Assembly (NCBI RefSeq): GCF_022179325.1
Contig: NZ_BPQQ01000034.1
Location: 124,001 to 188,000, forward strand
Source of the DNA: Methylobacterium isbiliense
Lineage (GTDB): Bacteria; Pseudomonadota; Alphaproteobacteria; Rhizobiales; Beijerinckiaceae
DNA: 64,000 bases
Direction: 5' to 3'
The position numbers and the translations under genes are program-made. This document shows, piece after piece, positions 47,487-55,146 of the stretch (position 1 is its first letter; every line of letters begins with the position of its first letter). A model generated the notes under the pieces. The model was not told where the DNA came from. It made no database searches and was given only the letters and a program-made list of their open reading frames with translations.

Positions 47487-48260
47487 GTGCGCCCGCTCCA
47501 GCCGGTCGGGCAAGGCGCCCGCATCGTCCTTGGCATCGGCTTCTTCGTCCTGTTCGTCCTGGCCTGGAGCGTCGCGACCTTCGGCGGCTTCGTGCCCGCG
47601 ACCTTCCTGGCCAGCCCGCTCGCCATGCTGCAGGACGGCTGGCTGCTGCTGACGCGGTTCGACTTCCTTCACGACATCGGCATGACGGTCTGGCGGGTGA
47701 TGGGCGGCTTCCTCCTGGCCGCCGCGGTGGCGGTGCCGCTCGGCATCGTCATGGGGGCCTACAAGCCGGTCGAGGCGTTCTTCGAGCCCTTCGTGTCCTT
47801 CGCCCGCTACCTGCCGGCCTCGGCCTTCGTGCCGCTGCTGATCCTGTGGGCGGGCATCGGCGAGACGCAGAAGCTGCTCGTGATCTTCATCGGCTCGGTG
47901 TTCCAGATCATCCTGATGGTGGCGGTGGCGGTGGGGCAGGTGCGGCGCGACCTCGTCGAGGCGGCCTACACGCTCGGTGCCAGCGATGCGGGCATCATCC
48001 GCCGGGTCCTGATCCCCGCCACCGCCCCCGACATCGCCGAGATCCTGCGCCTCGTGCTCGGCTGGGCCTGGACCTACGTCATCGTGGCCGAGTTGATCGG
48101 CTCCTCGTCCGGCATCGGCCACATGATCATCGAGAGCCAGGCGCTGCTCGCCACCGGACAGATCATCTTCGGCATCATCGTCATCGGGCTGATCGGCCTC
48201 GTCTCGGACTTCCTGTTCAAGGGGGCGAATCGGATGCTGTTTCGCTGGAAGCTCGCGTGA
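47487..48260 (+). CDS. ABC transporter permease, SsuC/TauC type (second system)
   Basis: A 257-residue inner-membrane permease. About six helices; the coupling loop is LVEAAYTLGASDAGIIRRVLIPATAPDI. The motif PASAFVPLLILWAGIGETQKLLVIFIG in the middle is the family's typical PP-loop region. GTG 47487 starts 3 bases after the binding-protein stop, and the gene's own stop overlaps the ATPase start. It completes the importer with 46527 and 48257. Confidence 0.92.
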   Translation: MRPLQPVGQGARIVLGIGFFVLFVLAWSVATFGGFVPATFLASPLAMLQDGWLLLTRFDFLHDIGMTVWRVMGGFLLAAAVAVPLGIVMGAYKPVEAFFEPFVSFARYLPASAFVPLLILWAGIGETQKLLVIFIGSVFQIILMVAVAVGQVRRDLVEAAYTLGASDAGIIRRVLIPATAPDIAEILRLVLGWAWTYVIVAELIGSSSGIGHMIIESQALLATGQIIFGIIVIGLIGLVSDFLFKGANRMLFRWKLA

Positions 48261-49048
48261 GCGCCGCCGCGGTCTCGATCGAGGGCGTCGCGCGGGAGTT
48301 TCCCGGCGTCGGCCAGCGCGGGCCGGTGCAGGCGCTGGCGCCCACCGACCTCGCGGTGGCGCAGAACGACTTCATCACCATCCTGGGGCCGTCCGGCTGC
48401 GGCAAGTCCACGCTGCTGCGCATCGTGGCGGGGCTCGACAGCCCGACGCGCGGCCGGGTGCTGGTGGACGGGCGCGAGGTGCGCCGCGCGGGCCCCGACC
48501 GGGGCATGGTGTTTCAGTCCTACACCCTGTTTCCGTGGCTCACGGTGGCGGAGAACATCGCCTTCGGCCTGCGCGAGCGCGGCGTGCCCGCGGCCCGGCG
48601 CCGCGAGATCGTCGCCGCCTACATCGACACGGTGGGGCTTTCCGGCTTCGAGGGGCATTATCCCAAGCAGCTCTCGGGCGGCATGCAGCAGCGCACCGCG
48701 ATCGCCCGCGCGCTCGCCAACGACCCGGCGATCCTGCTCCTCGACGAGCCCTTCGGCGCCCTCGACAACCAGACCCGCGGCCTGATGCAGGAACTGCTGC
48801 TCGGCATCTGGGAGCGCGAGCGCAAGACCGTGATCTTCGTCACCCACGACATCGAGGAGGCGGTGTTCATGGCCTCGCGGGTGGTGGTGATGACGGCGCG
48901 GCCCGGGCGCATCAAGGCCGAGGTCCCGGTCGATCTCGCCCATCCGCGCCACTACACGGTGAAGACCAGCCCCGATTTCTCGCAGCTCAAGGCCCGCCTG
49001 ACCGAGGAGATCCGCAGCGAGGCGGTGCTCGCCGCCCGGGAGCGGTGA
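48257..49048 (+). CDS. ABC transporter ATP-binding protein, SsuB/TauB type (second system)
   Basis: A 263-residue ATPase. Walker A GPSGCGKSTLLRIVAG, Q-loop MVFQSYTLFPWLTV, signature LSGGMQQRTAIARAL, Walker B ILLLDEPFGALD and H-loop FVTHDIEEAVFMA are intact. GTG 48257 overlaps the permease stop (GTGA). The C-terminal tail (KAEVPVDLAHPRHYTVKTSPDFSQL) is typical of this group. The GC-rich DNA after its stop contains only a short leftover frame and palindromic repeats. Confidence 0.93.
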   Translation: MSAAAVSIEGVAREFPGVGQRGPVQALAPTDLAVAQNDFITILGPSGCGKSTLLRIVAGLDSPTRGRVLVDGREVRRAGPDRGMVFQSYTLFPWLTVAENIAFGLRERGVPAARRREIVAAYIDTVGLSGFEGHYPKQLSGGMQQRTAIARALANDPAILLLDEPFGALDNQTRGLMQELLLGIWERERKTVIFVTHDIEEAVFMASRVVVMTARPGRIKAEVPVDLAHPRHYTVKTSPDFSQLKARLTEEIRSEAVLAARER

Positions 49049-49170
49049 GGCTGCGCGGGAGCGCGGGCGCAGGTGGAGGCGGCGATCGCCTACGCGATCC
49101 CCTACCCGAAGCCGGGCCGGCCCCACCCGGCCCGGAGCTTCAAGCGCGCCCTGGCCGACTAAGCAGACTT

Positions 49171-49260
49171 GCGTTGGCAAGCCAACGCTTCGTCCGCTTA
49201 GGTTCTTGTTTCTTCGCAGATTTTTATCGCAAAACCGGCGACCACTTTTGCGAAATCTGC
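49171..49260. repeat. Rhizobiales-type intergenic palindromic repeat (two hairpins)
   Basis: Two inverted repeats lie in an AT-rich gap. The first is GCGTTGGC-AA-GCCAACGC (49171-49188). The second is larger: GCAGATTT (49216-49223) and TCGCAAAA (49227-49234), an 11-base loop, then TTTTGCGA (49246-49253) and ATCTGC, giving a stem of ~15 pairs to 49260. Both halves are followed by GCTTAGG. The core TCGCAAAACCGGCGACCACTT is of a type that recurs between genes in Rhizobiales genomes. It may act as a transcript 3' end stabiliser or a miniature mobile element. Confidence 0.6.
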
Positions 49261-49329
49261 TTAGGCGCAAGCCGGCGTCCGGGACGACGCGGGCGATCCC
49301 GATGAGCCGGTGACGCCGCGGCTGATGCC

Positions 49330-49608
49330 GTGACGGTCTTTCTGCTCGACGGGAACGTCCTGCGCGCGTTGCGGGACGACGGCAACGCGCGTGTCCGGGC
49401 GTGGCAGCCGCGATCGCGGAAGCCGATCGGCGCATCAGCGCGATGACCCTGTTCGAGAAGCGGCGCGGTTGGGAGCGGCGGCGGCGCACCGAGCCGGGCC
49501 AGGCCGCACGGCAACTCGCCGCACGCGATGCGTTCGAGGCGGCCTACGGCGATCGGATCGTACCGATCCATGGGCCGATCATGGCCGAATGGGCGAGATA
49601 CCCGGCCC
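49330..49608 (+). pseudogene. broken VapC/FitB-like PIN toxin
   Basis: A PIN-domain ribonuclease readable in two frames. From GTG 49330: VTVFLLDGNVLRALRDDGNARVRAW, with the first catalytic Asp (LLDGNVL; usually LLDTNVL). Near 49405 the frame shifts, and ADRRISAMTLFEKRRGWERRRRTEPGQAAR continues, where the FEKRRG replaces the family's FEIRRG with the second acidic residue. It then runs DAFEAAYGDRIVPIHGPIMAEWAR and stops being PIN-like; the last third with the remaining acidic residues is missing. A frameshift plus a truncation make it non-functional. No intact antitoxin lies before it. Confidence 0.6.
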
Positions 49609-50418
49609 TCACCGCTCCGGCTTCAGCCCCGAGCGGCTGGCGAGTTCCTTCAGGGTCCGGACCGGCACCTGGGCCGGGCCGGGCAGGCTGCGCTCGCGCT
49701 CGAAGCGCGCCAGCGCCGCCCGGGTCGTCGGCCCGAGGAGCCCATCGACGGCGAGGGGGCCGTAGCCGAGCTTCACCAGCGCCCGCTGGGCGAAGGCGAT
49801 CTGCGGGTCGCCGGTACGGGCCGGCGCGGCGGGTTTGGCCGGATGGGCCGCTTCGGCGGCCGGGGCCGCCGCGGGCAGGGATTTCGGCCGCGAGGGCGGC
49901 ACGACGGCGAGCGCCTTCTGGGCCGCGGCGCGGGCCGGCTCGCGCGGCGACAGCGACGCGGTGGTCTGGGCACCCGGCGGGGTCTCGCCCCGGATCACCT
50001 CGGCGATGGCGTCGCGCGGGGCCTCGGCCGCCTTGTCGGTCGGTTTGGCTGCCCTGGCCTGCCGCGGTTCGGCCGGGGACGCCTCGGGCCGGGCCGCGGC
50101 GGTCTTGGTGGCCTCCTTGGCGGCCTCCTGCCTGGCGAAGAGCGGGGCCGGATGCCGGCCCTTCTGGGAGTTCAGCGCGTTGACGGCCACCGCCGAGACG
50201 GCGGCGAGCCCGACGATCCCGCCGACCACCCAGGCCGGCCGCCGCAGCACCAGGGCCGCCCGCTCCTGCAGGCGCGCGACGCCGCTCGCCGCGGCGGGCG
50301 CGCGGCGGGCCGGCGCGCGCCGGGGCGCACTCGACGCCGACCGGGGGCGCGGCGCGGGCCGGGCCTCGGGCGTGATCGTCAGGTCGGGGTCGCTGGGCCG
50401 CGCGGGCGCCTCGGGCAT
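49609..50418 (-). CDS. membrane-anchored peptidoglycan-binding domain protein
   Basis: A 269-residue single-pass protein. The first ~60 residues are Arg/Ala/Pro-rich and cytoplasmic, followed by a TM helix near 64-83 (WVVGGIVGLAAVSAVAVNAL), a long Ala/Pro/Lys-rich disordered periplasmic spacer, and a C-terminal PG_binding_1 domain (~205-262: IAFAQRALVKLGYGPLAVDGLLGPTTRAALARFERERSL). It probably ties the inner membrane to the cell wall. ATG 50418 has GGAGAT before it. It lies 22 bases downstream of the histidine kinase in the same direction. Confidence 0.85.
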   Translation of the reverse strand: MPEAPARPSDPDLTITPEARPAPRPRSASSAPRRAPARRAPAAASGVARLQERAALVLRRPAWVVGGIVGLAAVSAVAVNALNSQKGRHPAPLFARQEAAKEATKTAAARPEASPAEPRQARAAKPTDKAAEAPRDAIAEVIRGETPPGAQTTASLSPREPARAAAQKALAVVPPSRPKSLPAAAPAAEAAHPAKPAAPARTGDPQIAFAQRALVKLGYGPLAVDGLLGPTTRAALARFERERSLPGPAQVPVRTLKELASRSGLKPER

Positions 50419-50440
50419 GGGATCTCCTCGGGCGAGCGCA

Positions 50441-52249
50441 TCAGCCGGCGCGCAGCAGCGGCAGGCCGGATTCGGGCAGCGGCGCGGTCCGGATCGGCAC
50501 CGGCTCGCCCGGCCGGTGTCCCGGGCGGCCGTCGATCGGCAGGGCGAGCGCGACGCGGGTGCCGCGGGCCGGCGCGCTCTCCAGCGTCATCTCGCCGTTG
50601 TGCAGGCCCACGAGGCCGCGCACCACCGACAGGCCGAGCCCGGTGCCCTCGTGCATCCGCGCGTAGGTCGCCGCCGACCCCGCCTGGAAGAACGGATCGC
50701 CGAGCCGCGGCAGGTCCGCCTCGGCGATGCCGATCCCGGTATCGGCGACCGACAGTTCGATGCGGTCGAACGCCCGCCGCGCCGAGACGGTGATGCGCCC
50801 GCCGCGGGGCGTGAACTTCACGGCGTTGGACAGGAGGTTGATCAGCATCTGGCGGCAGGCGCGCGGGTCGGCGGTCAGGTCCGGCAGGTCGCGGGGCACC
50901 TCGCGCACGATCTCGATCCCGCCCTGGTCGGCCCTCAGCTGCATCAGGTCGCAGCAGCCGTGCACGAGGGTGCCGAGATCGAACGGCTCGGGGGCGAGGT
51001 CGAAGCTGCCGCTCTGGATCTTCGACAGGTCGAGCAGCGCGTTCACGACCTCGAGCAGGTGGCGGCCGGAGCCGTGGATGATCGCCGCGTATTCGTGCTG
51101 GCGCTCCGGCGGCAGGGTCAGCTTGGCCTCGGCCGACAGCATCTCCGAGAAGCCGATGATGGCGTTCAGCGGGGTGCGCAACTCGTGGCTGACGACGGCG
51201 AGGAAGCGGCTCTTGATCTCGTCGGCGCGCTCGGCCCGCGCCCGCGCATGGTCGAGTTCCTCGGCGTGGCGCTGATGCTCGGAGACGTCGCGCGTCACCG
51301 CCACGACCGCCGCCTGCCCGGCCGCTCCCGTGCCGGCCGGCACGCGGTGGGCGCGCATCTCGGCCCAGATCACCCGGGAGGGCCGGTCGGGCCCGCAGGC
51401 ATCGACGTGGAGGCGGAACTGCACCGTGACCGGCAGGTCGCGGCTGCCGGCATCGCTGAGCGCCTTGAGGAAGGCCGGACGGTCCGAGACGTGGACGCGG
51501 GCGAGCAGGCCCCGCCCGTGAAGCGCCGAAGGGGCGGCGCCCGCGAGCCGGACGGAGCCGCCGCTCGCCTGCAGAACGCCGCCGCTGCGGTCGTGCCACG
51601 TCACGAGGTCGTCGACCACGTCGAGCAGGAGCGTGTTGCGGGCGGAGGCCGCCCGCAGGCGGTCGCTGAGCGAGCCCTCGCGGCGGCGGTACTCGATGGC
51701 GAGCGAGAGGACGTGGCAGATCGCCGTGATGGCGAAGATCGGCATGGCGAGCCCCGCCGGCCAGGCGAGCTGCGCCGGCTCGGGCGCAGGCCCGAGCAGC
51801 GCGACGGCCACGGCGCCGGCCGTCGCGAGGAAAGCCGCCAGGATCGCGGCCCGGTGCGTGCCGGCCATCAGGGCCTCGACCGGGATCATCACCAGCCAGA
51901 TGATCGCCGCCGAGGTGGCACCGCCCGTGAGGTAGGCGAGGCAGACCACGAGTCCCGTGAGCGCCGCCGACGAGATCGCGTGGGCGAGCGTGAGCCCCCC
52001 GGTGCGGGACAGAAGGAAAGCCGCCACCACCGGCAGGATGAGGCAGACCGCCACCGCCGCCTCGAGGCCGGACGGCACGCCGCGCCAGACCAGGTAGGGC
52101 GGCAGCAGCGCCATGGTCACGGCGCCGGTGGCCAGCCGCGAGATCAGGAACCGCTCGTGACGCGCCCGCTCCTCCTCGGTGACCGAGTCGTGCACGAGAC
52201 CCGCGAGGCGGGCGTCGATCAGGGCCGCAAAGGCATTGTTGATACGCAC
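50441..52249 (-). CDS. membrane PAS sensor histidine kinase, DivJ/PleC-like
   Basis: A 602-residue sensor kinase: a cytoplasmic N-terminus, five or six TM helices (~40-185), a PAS region (~205-325), HisKA with His355 (FLAVVSHELRTPLNAIIGFSEML) and an ATP domain (MLINLLSNAVKFTPRGG, VADTGIGIAEADLPRLGDPFFQAG, GTGLGLSVVRGLVGLHNG). The layout resembles the Caulobacter cell-cycle kinases DivJ and PleC, which act on DivK. Start GTG 52249 (VRINNAFAAL). A near-consensus CtrA box lies ~80 bases upstream. The peptidoglycan-binding gene follows in the same unit. Confidence 0.88.
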   Translation of the reverse strand: MRINNAFAALIDARLAGLVHDSVTEEERARHERFLISRLATGAVTMALLPPYLVWRGVPSGLEAAVAVCLILPVVAAFLLSRTGGLTLAHAISSAALTGLVVCLAYLTGGATSAAIIWLVMIPVEALMAGTHRAAILAAFLATAGAVAVALLGPAPEPAQLAWPAGLAMPIFAITAICHVLSLAIEYRRREGSLSDRLRAASARNTLLLDVVDDLVTWHDRSGGVLQASGGSVRLAGAAPSALHGRGLLARVHVSDRPAFLKALSDAGSRDLPVTVQFRLHVDACGPDRPSRVIWAEMRAHRVPAGTGAAGQAAVVAVTRDVSEHQRHAEELDHARARAERADEIKSRFLAVVSHELRTPLNAIIGFSEMLSAEAKLTLPPERQHEYAAIIHGSGRHLLEVVNALLDLSKIQSGSFDLAPEPFDLGTLVHGCCDLMQLRADQGGIEIVREVPRDLPDLTADPRACRQMLINLLSNAVKFTPRGGRITVSARRAFDRIELSVADTGIGIAEADLPRLGDPFFQAGSAATYARMHEGTGLGLSVVRGLVGLHNGEMTLESAPARGTRVALALPIDGRPGHRPGEPVPIRTAPLPESGLPLLRAG

Positions 52250-52326
52250 ACCGCCACGCCTGCGCAGGGAATCCCGAGGACCCGTGCGCCCCTCGACTCC
52301 GGAGCCCCGACCCTCGCAGAGGCGGC

Positions 52327-52341
52327 TTAAACGATCGTTAG
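52327..52341 (-). promoter_or_regulatory. near-consensus CtrA box upstream of the DivJ-like kinase
   Basis: On the minus strand the site reads CTAA-CGATCGT-TTAA, one base off the CtrA consensus TTAA-N7-TTAA. It lies in an AT-rich spot of a 194-base gap, 78-92 bases before the kinase start. CtrA-type control of a cell-cycle kinase would be sensible, but one site with one mismatch is weak evidence. Confidence 0.4.
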
Positions 52342-52443
52342 GGCGCTCCCGGCCGGCCTGGGCGGCGCTCCGTTGCGGATCCCTTAGGACGCCGCGGGTG
52401 TGCGGCCGCGCACGCGGCGGTGTCGGGCGGGTCCGCGGGGCGT

Positions 52444-52686
52444 TCAGCCCGTGACGGCGCGGGCCTCGTAGCCGGCACGGGCGAGGGCCTGCGCCACGTC
52501 GAGCGCCTGCGCGTCGGTGGTGACGGACACCCGGCCGTGTTCGAGGTCGACCGCGACCGCGGCGTTCGGATCGAGCCGCTGCACCGCCCGGGTCACCGCC
52601 TGAACGCAGCCCTGGCAGGTCATGCCCTCGACCTGCATCAGCAGCTCGATCCGCTCCCCGGCGGGAACCTGTCCCTGATGTGCCAT
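52444..52686 (-). CDS. heavy-metal-associated (CopZ-like) domain protein
   Basis: An 80-residue HMA domain with the metal site GMTCQGC (Cys pair) and the ferredoxin-like fold MQVEGMTCQGCVQAVTRAVQRLDP...VAVDLEHGRVSVTT..ALDVAQALARAGYEA. It most likely binds Cu(I) and serves as a soluble chaperone. No P-type ATPase lies next to it in the window. Start ATG 52686. The huge open frame upstream of it on this strand only mirrors the EAL gene. Confidence 0.85.
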   Translation of the reverse strand: MAHQGQVPAGERIELLMQVEGMTCQGCVQAVTRAVQRLDPNAAVAVDLEHGRVSVTTDAQALDVAQALARAGYEARAVTG

Positions 52687-53151
52687 CGTCCGCTCGCTCC
52701 TCGCCGGCCCGCATCGGCGTGGTCCCCGATGCCCCGGGCCGTGCGCGGCATGTCGGGCGCCGCCGCCCGGCCGGCAAGGGCGGCCGTGATCGGCGCCCGG
52801 CGTCGCTCCATGCATCCCTTCAAACATCCCTTCAAGGATCATGCGCCGAAGTGGTGGCCGGTTCGGCAGCCGCAAGGATGCGGACCAACAGACCGAGCGG
52901 AAAGGCCCCGGGGCGTTCCGCATAGTCCGCACCCAAATCCAGTATCGCGCGCGGTCGGCACGATGCCGCCGGCGGCAATACTCCGGTGCGGCGAGGATCT
53001 CGCATCCGGTGCGGGCGGCGCCCGGACGACTGGGTGAAAAGGCCGGGGGTGGACCGACGCGACAGCTTGCGTCGCCGCGGGCGCCTGAGCGACAACAGCC
53101 GAGGGAGCGTCGCCCGCCGGCGCAAGTTTTCGCTCCGGGAGTAGAACCGCC
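52687..53151. other. 465-base gap between the CopZ-like and EAL genes
   Basis: The gap has no gene that I can support. It contains a tandem CATCCCTTCAA repeat at about 52815-52836, divergent promoters for the two flanking genes by inference, and otherwise GC-rich filler with only mirror frames. Confidence 0.4.
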
Positions 53152-54630
53152 ATGGCCCGCACGAACGGCCGGCGCGCCGATGGGCCTTCCGCGGGATGGG
53201 TGTCGCTCTGCCTCGCCGCGCTGCTCGGCGGCGGCCTGTGCCTGGTGGTGGCGTTCCTGGCGGCCCCGGCGCTCGGCGTGGTGGCGGGACTCGCCCTGGC
53301 CTGGGCGATCGGTGCGAGCCTCGCGGCGGGCGTCGCGCTGCGACGGGCGCGGCGGCTGGCGGCGCAAGGCGAGAAGCTCTCGGGGGAGATCGACCTGCTG
53401 TCGCGGCGCCTGCTGGCCGTCGAGCGCGGCGCGGCCCCGGCCTCGCCCGCAGGGGCTGCCCCGGCGAACGCCCCGCCCCGCCTCGCCGAGGAGGTGGCCG
53501 AGGTGACGGCGGAGATCGGCCTCCTCGGCGGCATCGTGCGGGAACTCGCGGTGGCGGTGGCGGCGCAGGATACCGAGCTGACCCGCCTGAAGGCGCAGGC
53601 CGCCTCCGCGCCGGTGGTCCCTCCCGTCCCGGCCGCCGTCGCGCCGGCCCCCGAACCCCCTCCCCCGCCGGCAGCACCGCCCCCCGCCCCGGCGATCCTG
53701 CCGCGGGCGAGCGTGGTCCCGCGCCCGTTCGTGCCCGAGCCGGCGGTGCCGGCCCCGTCCGCCGATATCCGGCGGCGCGAGCCCGAGGAAACCGCCCGGC
53801 GCCGCGAACAGGCGATCCTCGATGCGCTGGCGGAGGTCGGGCCGGAGGTGCATCTCCAGCCGATCGTGAGCCTGCCCCAGCGCCGGGTGGCCTTCTACGA
53901 GGCGCTGGCGCGGCTGAGCCTCGGCGAGACGCGCCTGACGCCGGCCGAGTTCATGCCGGCCCTGGAGCGGCACGGGCTGACGACGGAGCTCGACCGGCTG
54001 ATGCTGGCCCGGGTGACCGCGATCAGCCGGCAGCTCGCCGCCCGCGGCAGCACCGCGGCGGTGGCCTACGCGCTCTCGCCCGCCTCGCTGTTCGAACCCG
54101 GGTTCCTGCGGGCGCTGAGCCGGCTGATCGAGCTGCACCCCGAACTCGCCGGCCGCCTGATCCTTTTTCTGCCGCAGCGCAGCTGGCGCTCCCTCGATGC
54201 CGAGCAGACGAGCGCCCTCGCGGCCCTGCGGGAGCGCATCACGCTCGCCCTCGACCGCAGCGTCGACCTGCGCTTCGATGCGCCCGCGCTCGCCGCCCAG
54301 GGCGTCGCCTACGCGAAGGTGCGGGCCGACCTGCTGCTCGGCCGGGGCGCGGCCGGCGCCGACATCGCCGTGGAGGATCTGGCCGCGTCCCTCGCGCGGG
54401 ACGGCGTGCGGCTGGTGGCGGAGGGCGTCGACCGCGAGAGCGACGTGCCGGATCTGATCGACCTCGATCTGCCGCTCGCACAGGGGACCGCCTTCGCGCC
54501 GCCCCGGATCGTGCGCCCGGAGGTGCTCTCGGCCCCCGCCGAGGCGCCCGCGCCGCCGCCCGACCCGGCGCCCGACGACACGCCCCCGGTGCGCCGGCCG
54601 TTCCGGGACTTCCTGCGGCGGGCGGTCTGA
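53152..54630 (+). CDS. TipF-like membrane protein with degenerate EAL domain
   Basis: A 492-residue protein: two TM helices (~15-62), a coiled coil (~65-150), a long Pro/Ala linker (~150-210) and an EAL domain (~220-455). The EAL tripeptide itself is at 250-252 (AFYEALARL), but other catalytic positions are lost: the NLS Asn is Ala308 (YALSPAS), the EITE Glu is absent (RLILFLPQRS), the DDFG pair reads LALDRS, and the KID segment is AKVRAD. Glu424 in VAEGVD remains. The arrangement matches Caulobacter TipF, a c-di-GMP receptor for polar flagellum assembly. It should bind rather than cleave c-di-GMP. Confidence 0.85.
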   Translation: MARTNGRRADGPSAGWVSLCLAALLGGGLCLVVAFLAAPALGVVAGLALAWAIGASLAAGVALRRARRLAAQGEKLSGEIDLLSRRLLAVERGAAPASPAGAAPANAPPRLAEEVAEVTAEIGLLGGIVRELAVAVAAQDTELTRLKAQAASAPVVPPVPAAVAPAPEPPPPPAAPPPAPAILPRASVVPRPFVPEPAVPAPSADIRRREPEETARRREQAILDALAEVGPEVHLQPIVSLPQRRVAFYEALARLSLGETRLTPAEFMPALERHGLTTELDRLMLARVTAISRQLAARGSTAAVAYALSPASLFEPGFLRALSRLIELHPELAGRLILFLPQRSWRSLDAEQTSALAALRERITLALDRSVDLRFDAPALAAQGVAYAKVRADLLLGRGAAGADIAVEDLAASLARDGVRLVAEGVDRESDVPDLIDLDLPLAQGTAFAPPRIVRPEVLSAPAEAPAPPPDPAPDDTPPVRRPFRDFLRRAV

Positions 54631-54638
54631 CGCGCCCG

Positions 54639-55049
54639 TCAGCGCCCGTAGGGATAGCAGCGCGCGCGGTCGAGGTCGCGGCCGAGATGGGCCGCGAGCG
54701 TGCGGATCGCCGCGGCCTGCTCGATGTAGGGGTCGCGGTTGCCGGGCCCCACGATGATCGGGCAGGCATCCTCCGGCCAGGGCACCATCGCGGTGGCCAA
54801 GCCCCCGCCCTCCGCGTCGCGCAGGGTGAAGAAGCGGGGCATCGTGCGGCGCAGATGCGCCTTGAGGCCGATCTCCTGCTCGAAGAAGGGGCCGGGCATC
54901 GGCACGTAGGCGGCGCTCGCGCGGGCCTTGGCCTGGCGGTAGTGCTTCTCGACCGCGTGGCCCATCAGCGCCGATTCCCGGATCGCCTCGGCCTCGGTCT
55001 CGATCAGGAACCAGGTCGTGCCGCCTGGGGCGTCGCAGACATACTCCAT
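54639..55049 (-). CDS. hypothetical protein
   Basis: A 136-residue soluble protein without signal peptide or TM helix. It starts MEYVCDAPGGTTWFLIETEAEAIRESALMGHAVEKHYRQAKARA and has a central RRTMPRFFTLRDAEGG and the end ACPIIVGPGNRDPY..DRARCYPYGR. I do not recognise the family; similar short proteins are annotated as uncharacterised in Rhizobiales. ATG 55049 follows GGAGGA. It is convergent, 8 bases from the TipF-like stop, and 97 bases from the indolepyruvate oxidoreductase stop. Confidence 0.7.
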   Translation of the reverse strand: MEYVCDAPGGTTWFLIETEAEAIRESALMGHAVEKHYRQAKARASAAYVPMPGPFFEQEIGLKAHLRRTMPRFFTLRDAEGGGLATAMVPWPEDACPIIVGPGNRDPYIEQAAAIRTLAAHLGRDLDRARCYPYGR

Positions 55050-55146
55050 CACTCCTCCGCGGCTTCGACGGACGCGGCCGCGTGCGGCGGTCGCCCCTCA
55101 GTCTAGCGCCGGAGCGCCCGCGCCCCAAACGGCAGCACGTCGCGGC

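Noticed and set aside
49073-49162. Short plus-strand frame ending RSFKRALAD before the palindromic repeat
   Set aside because: Twenty-nine codons without a ribosome binding site or family match; could be a gene remnant but cannot be supported.
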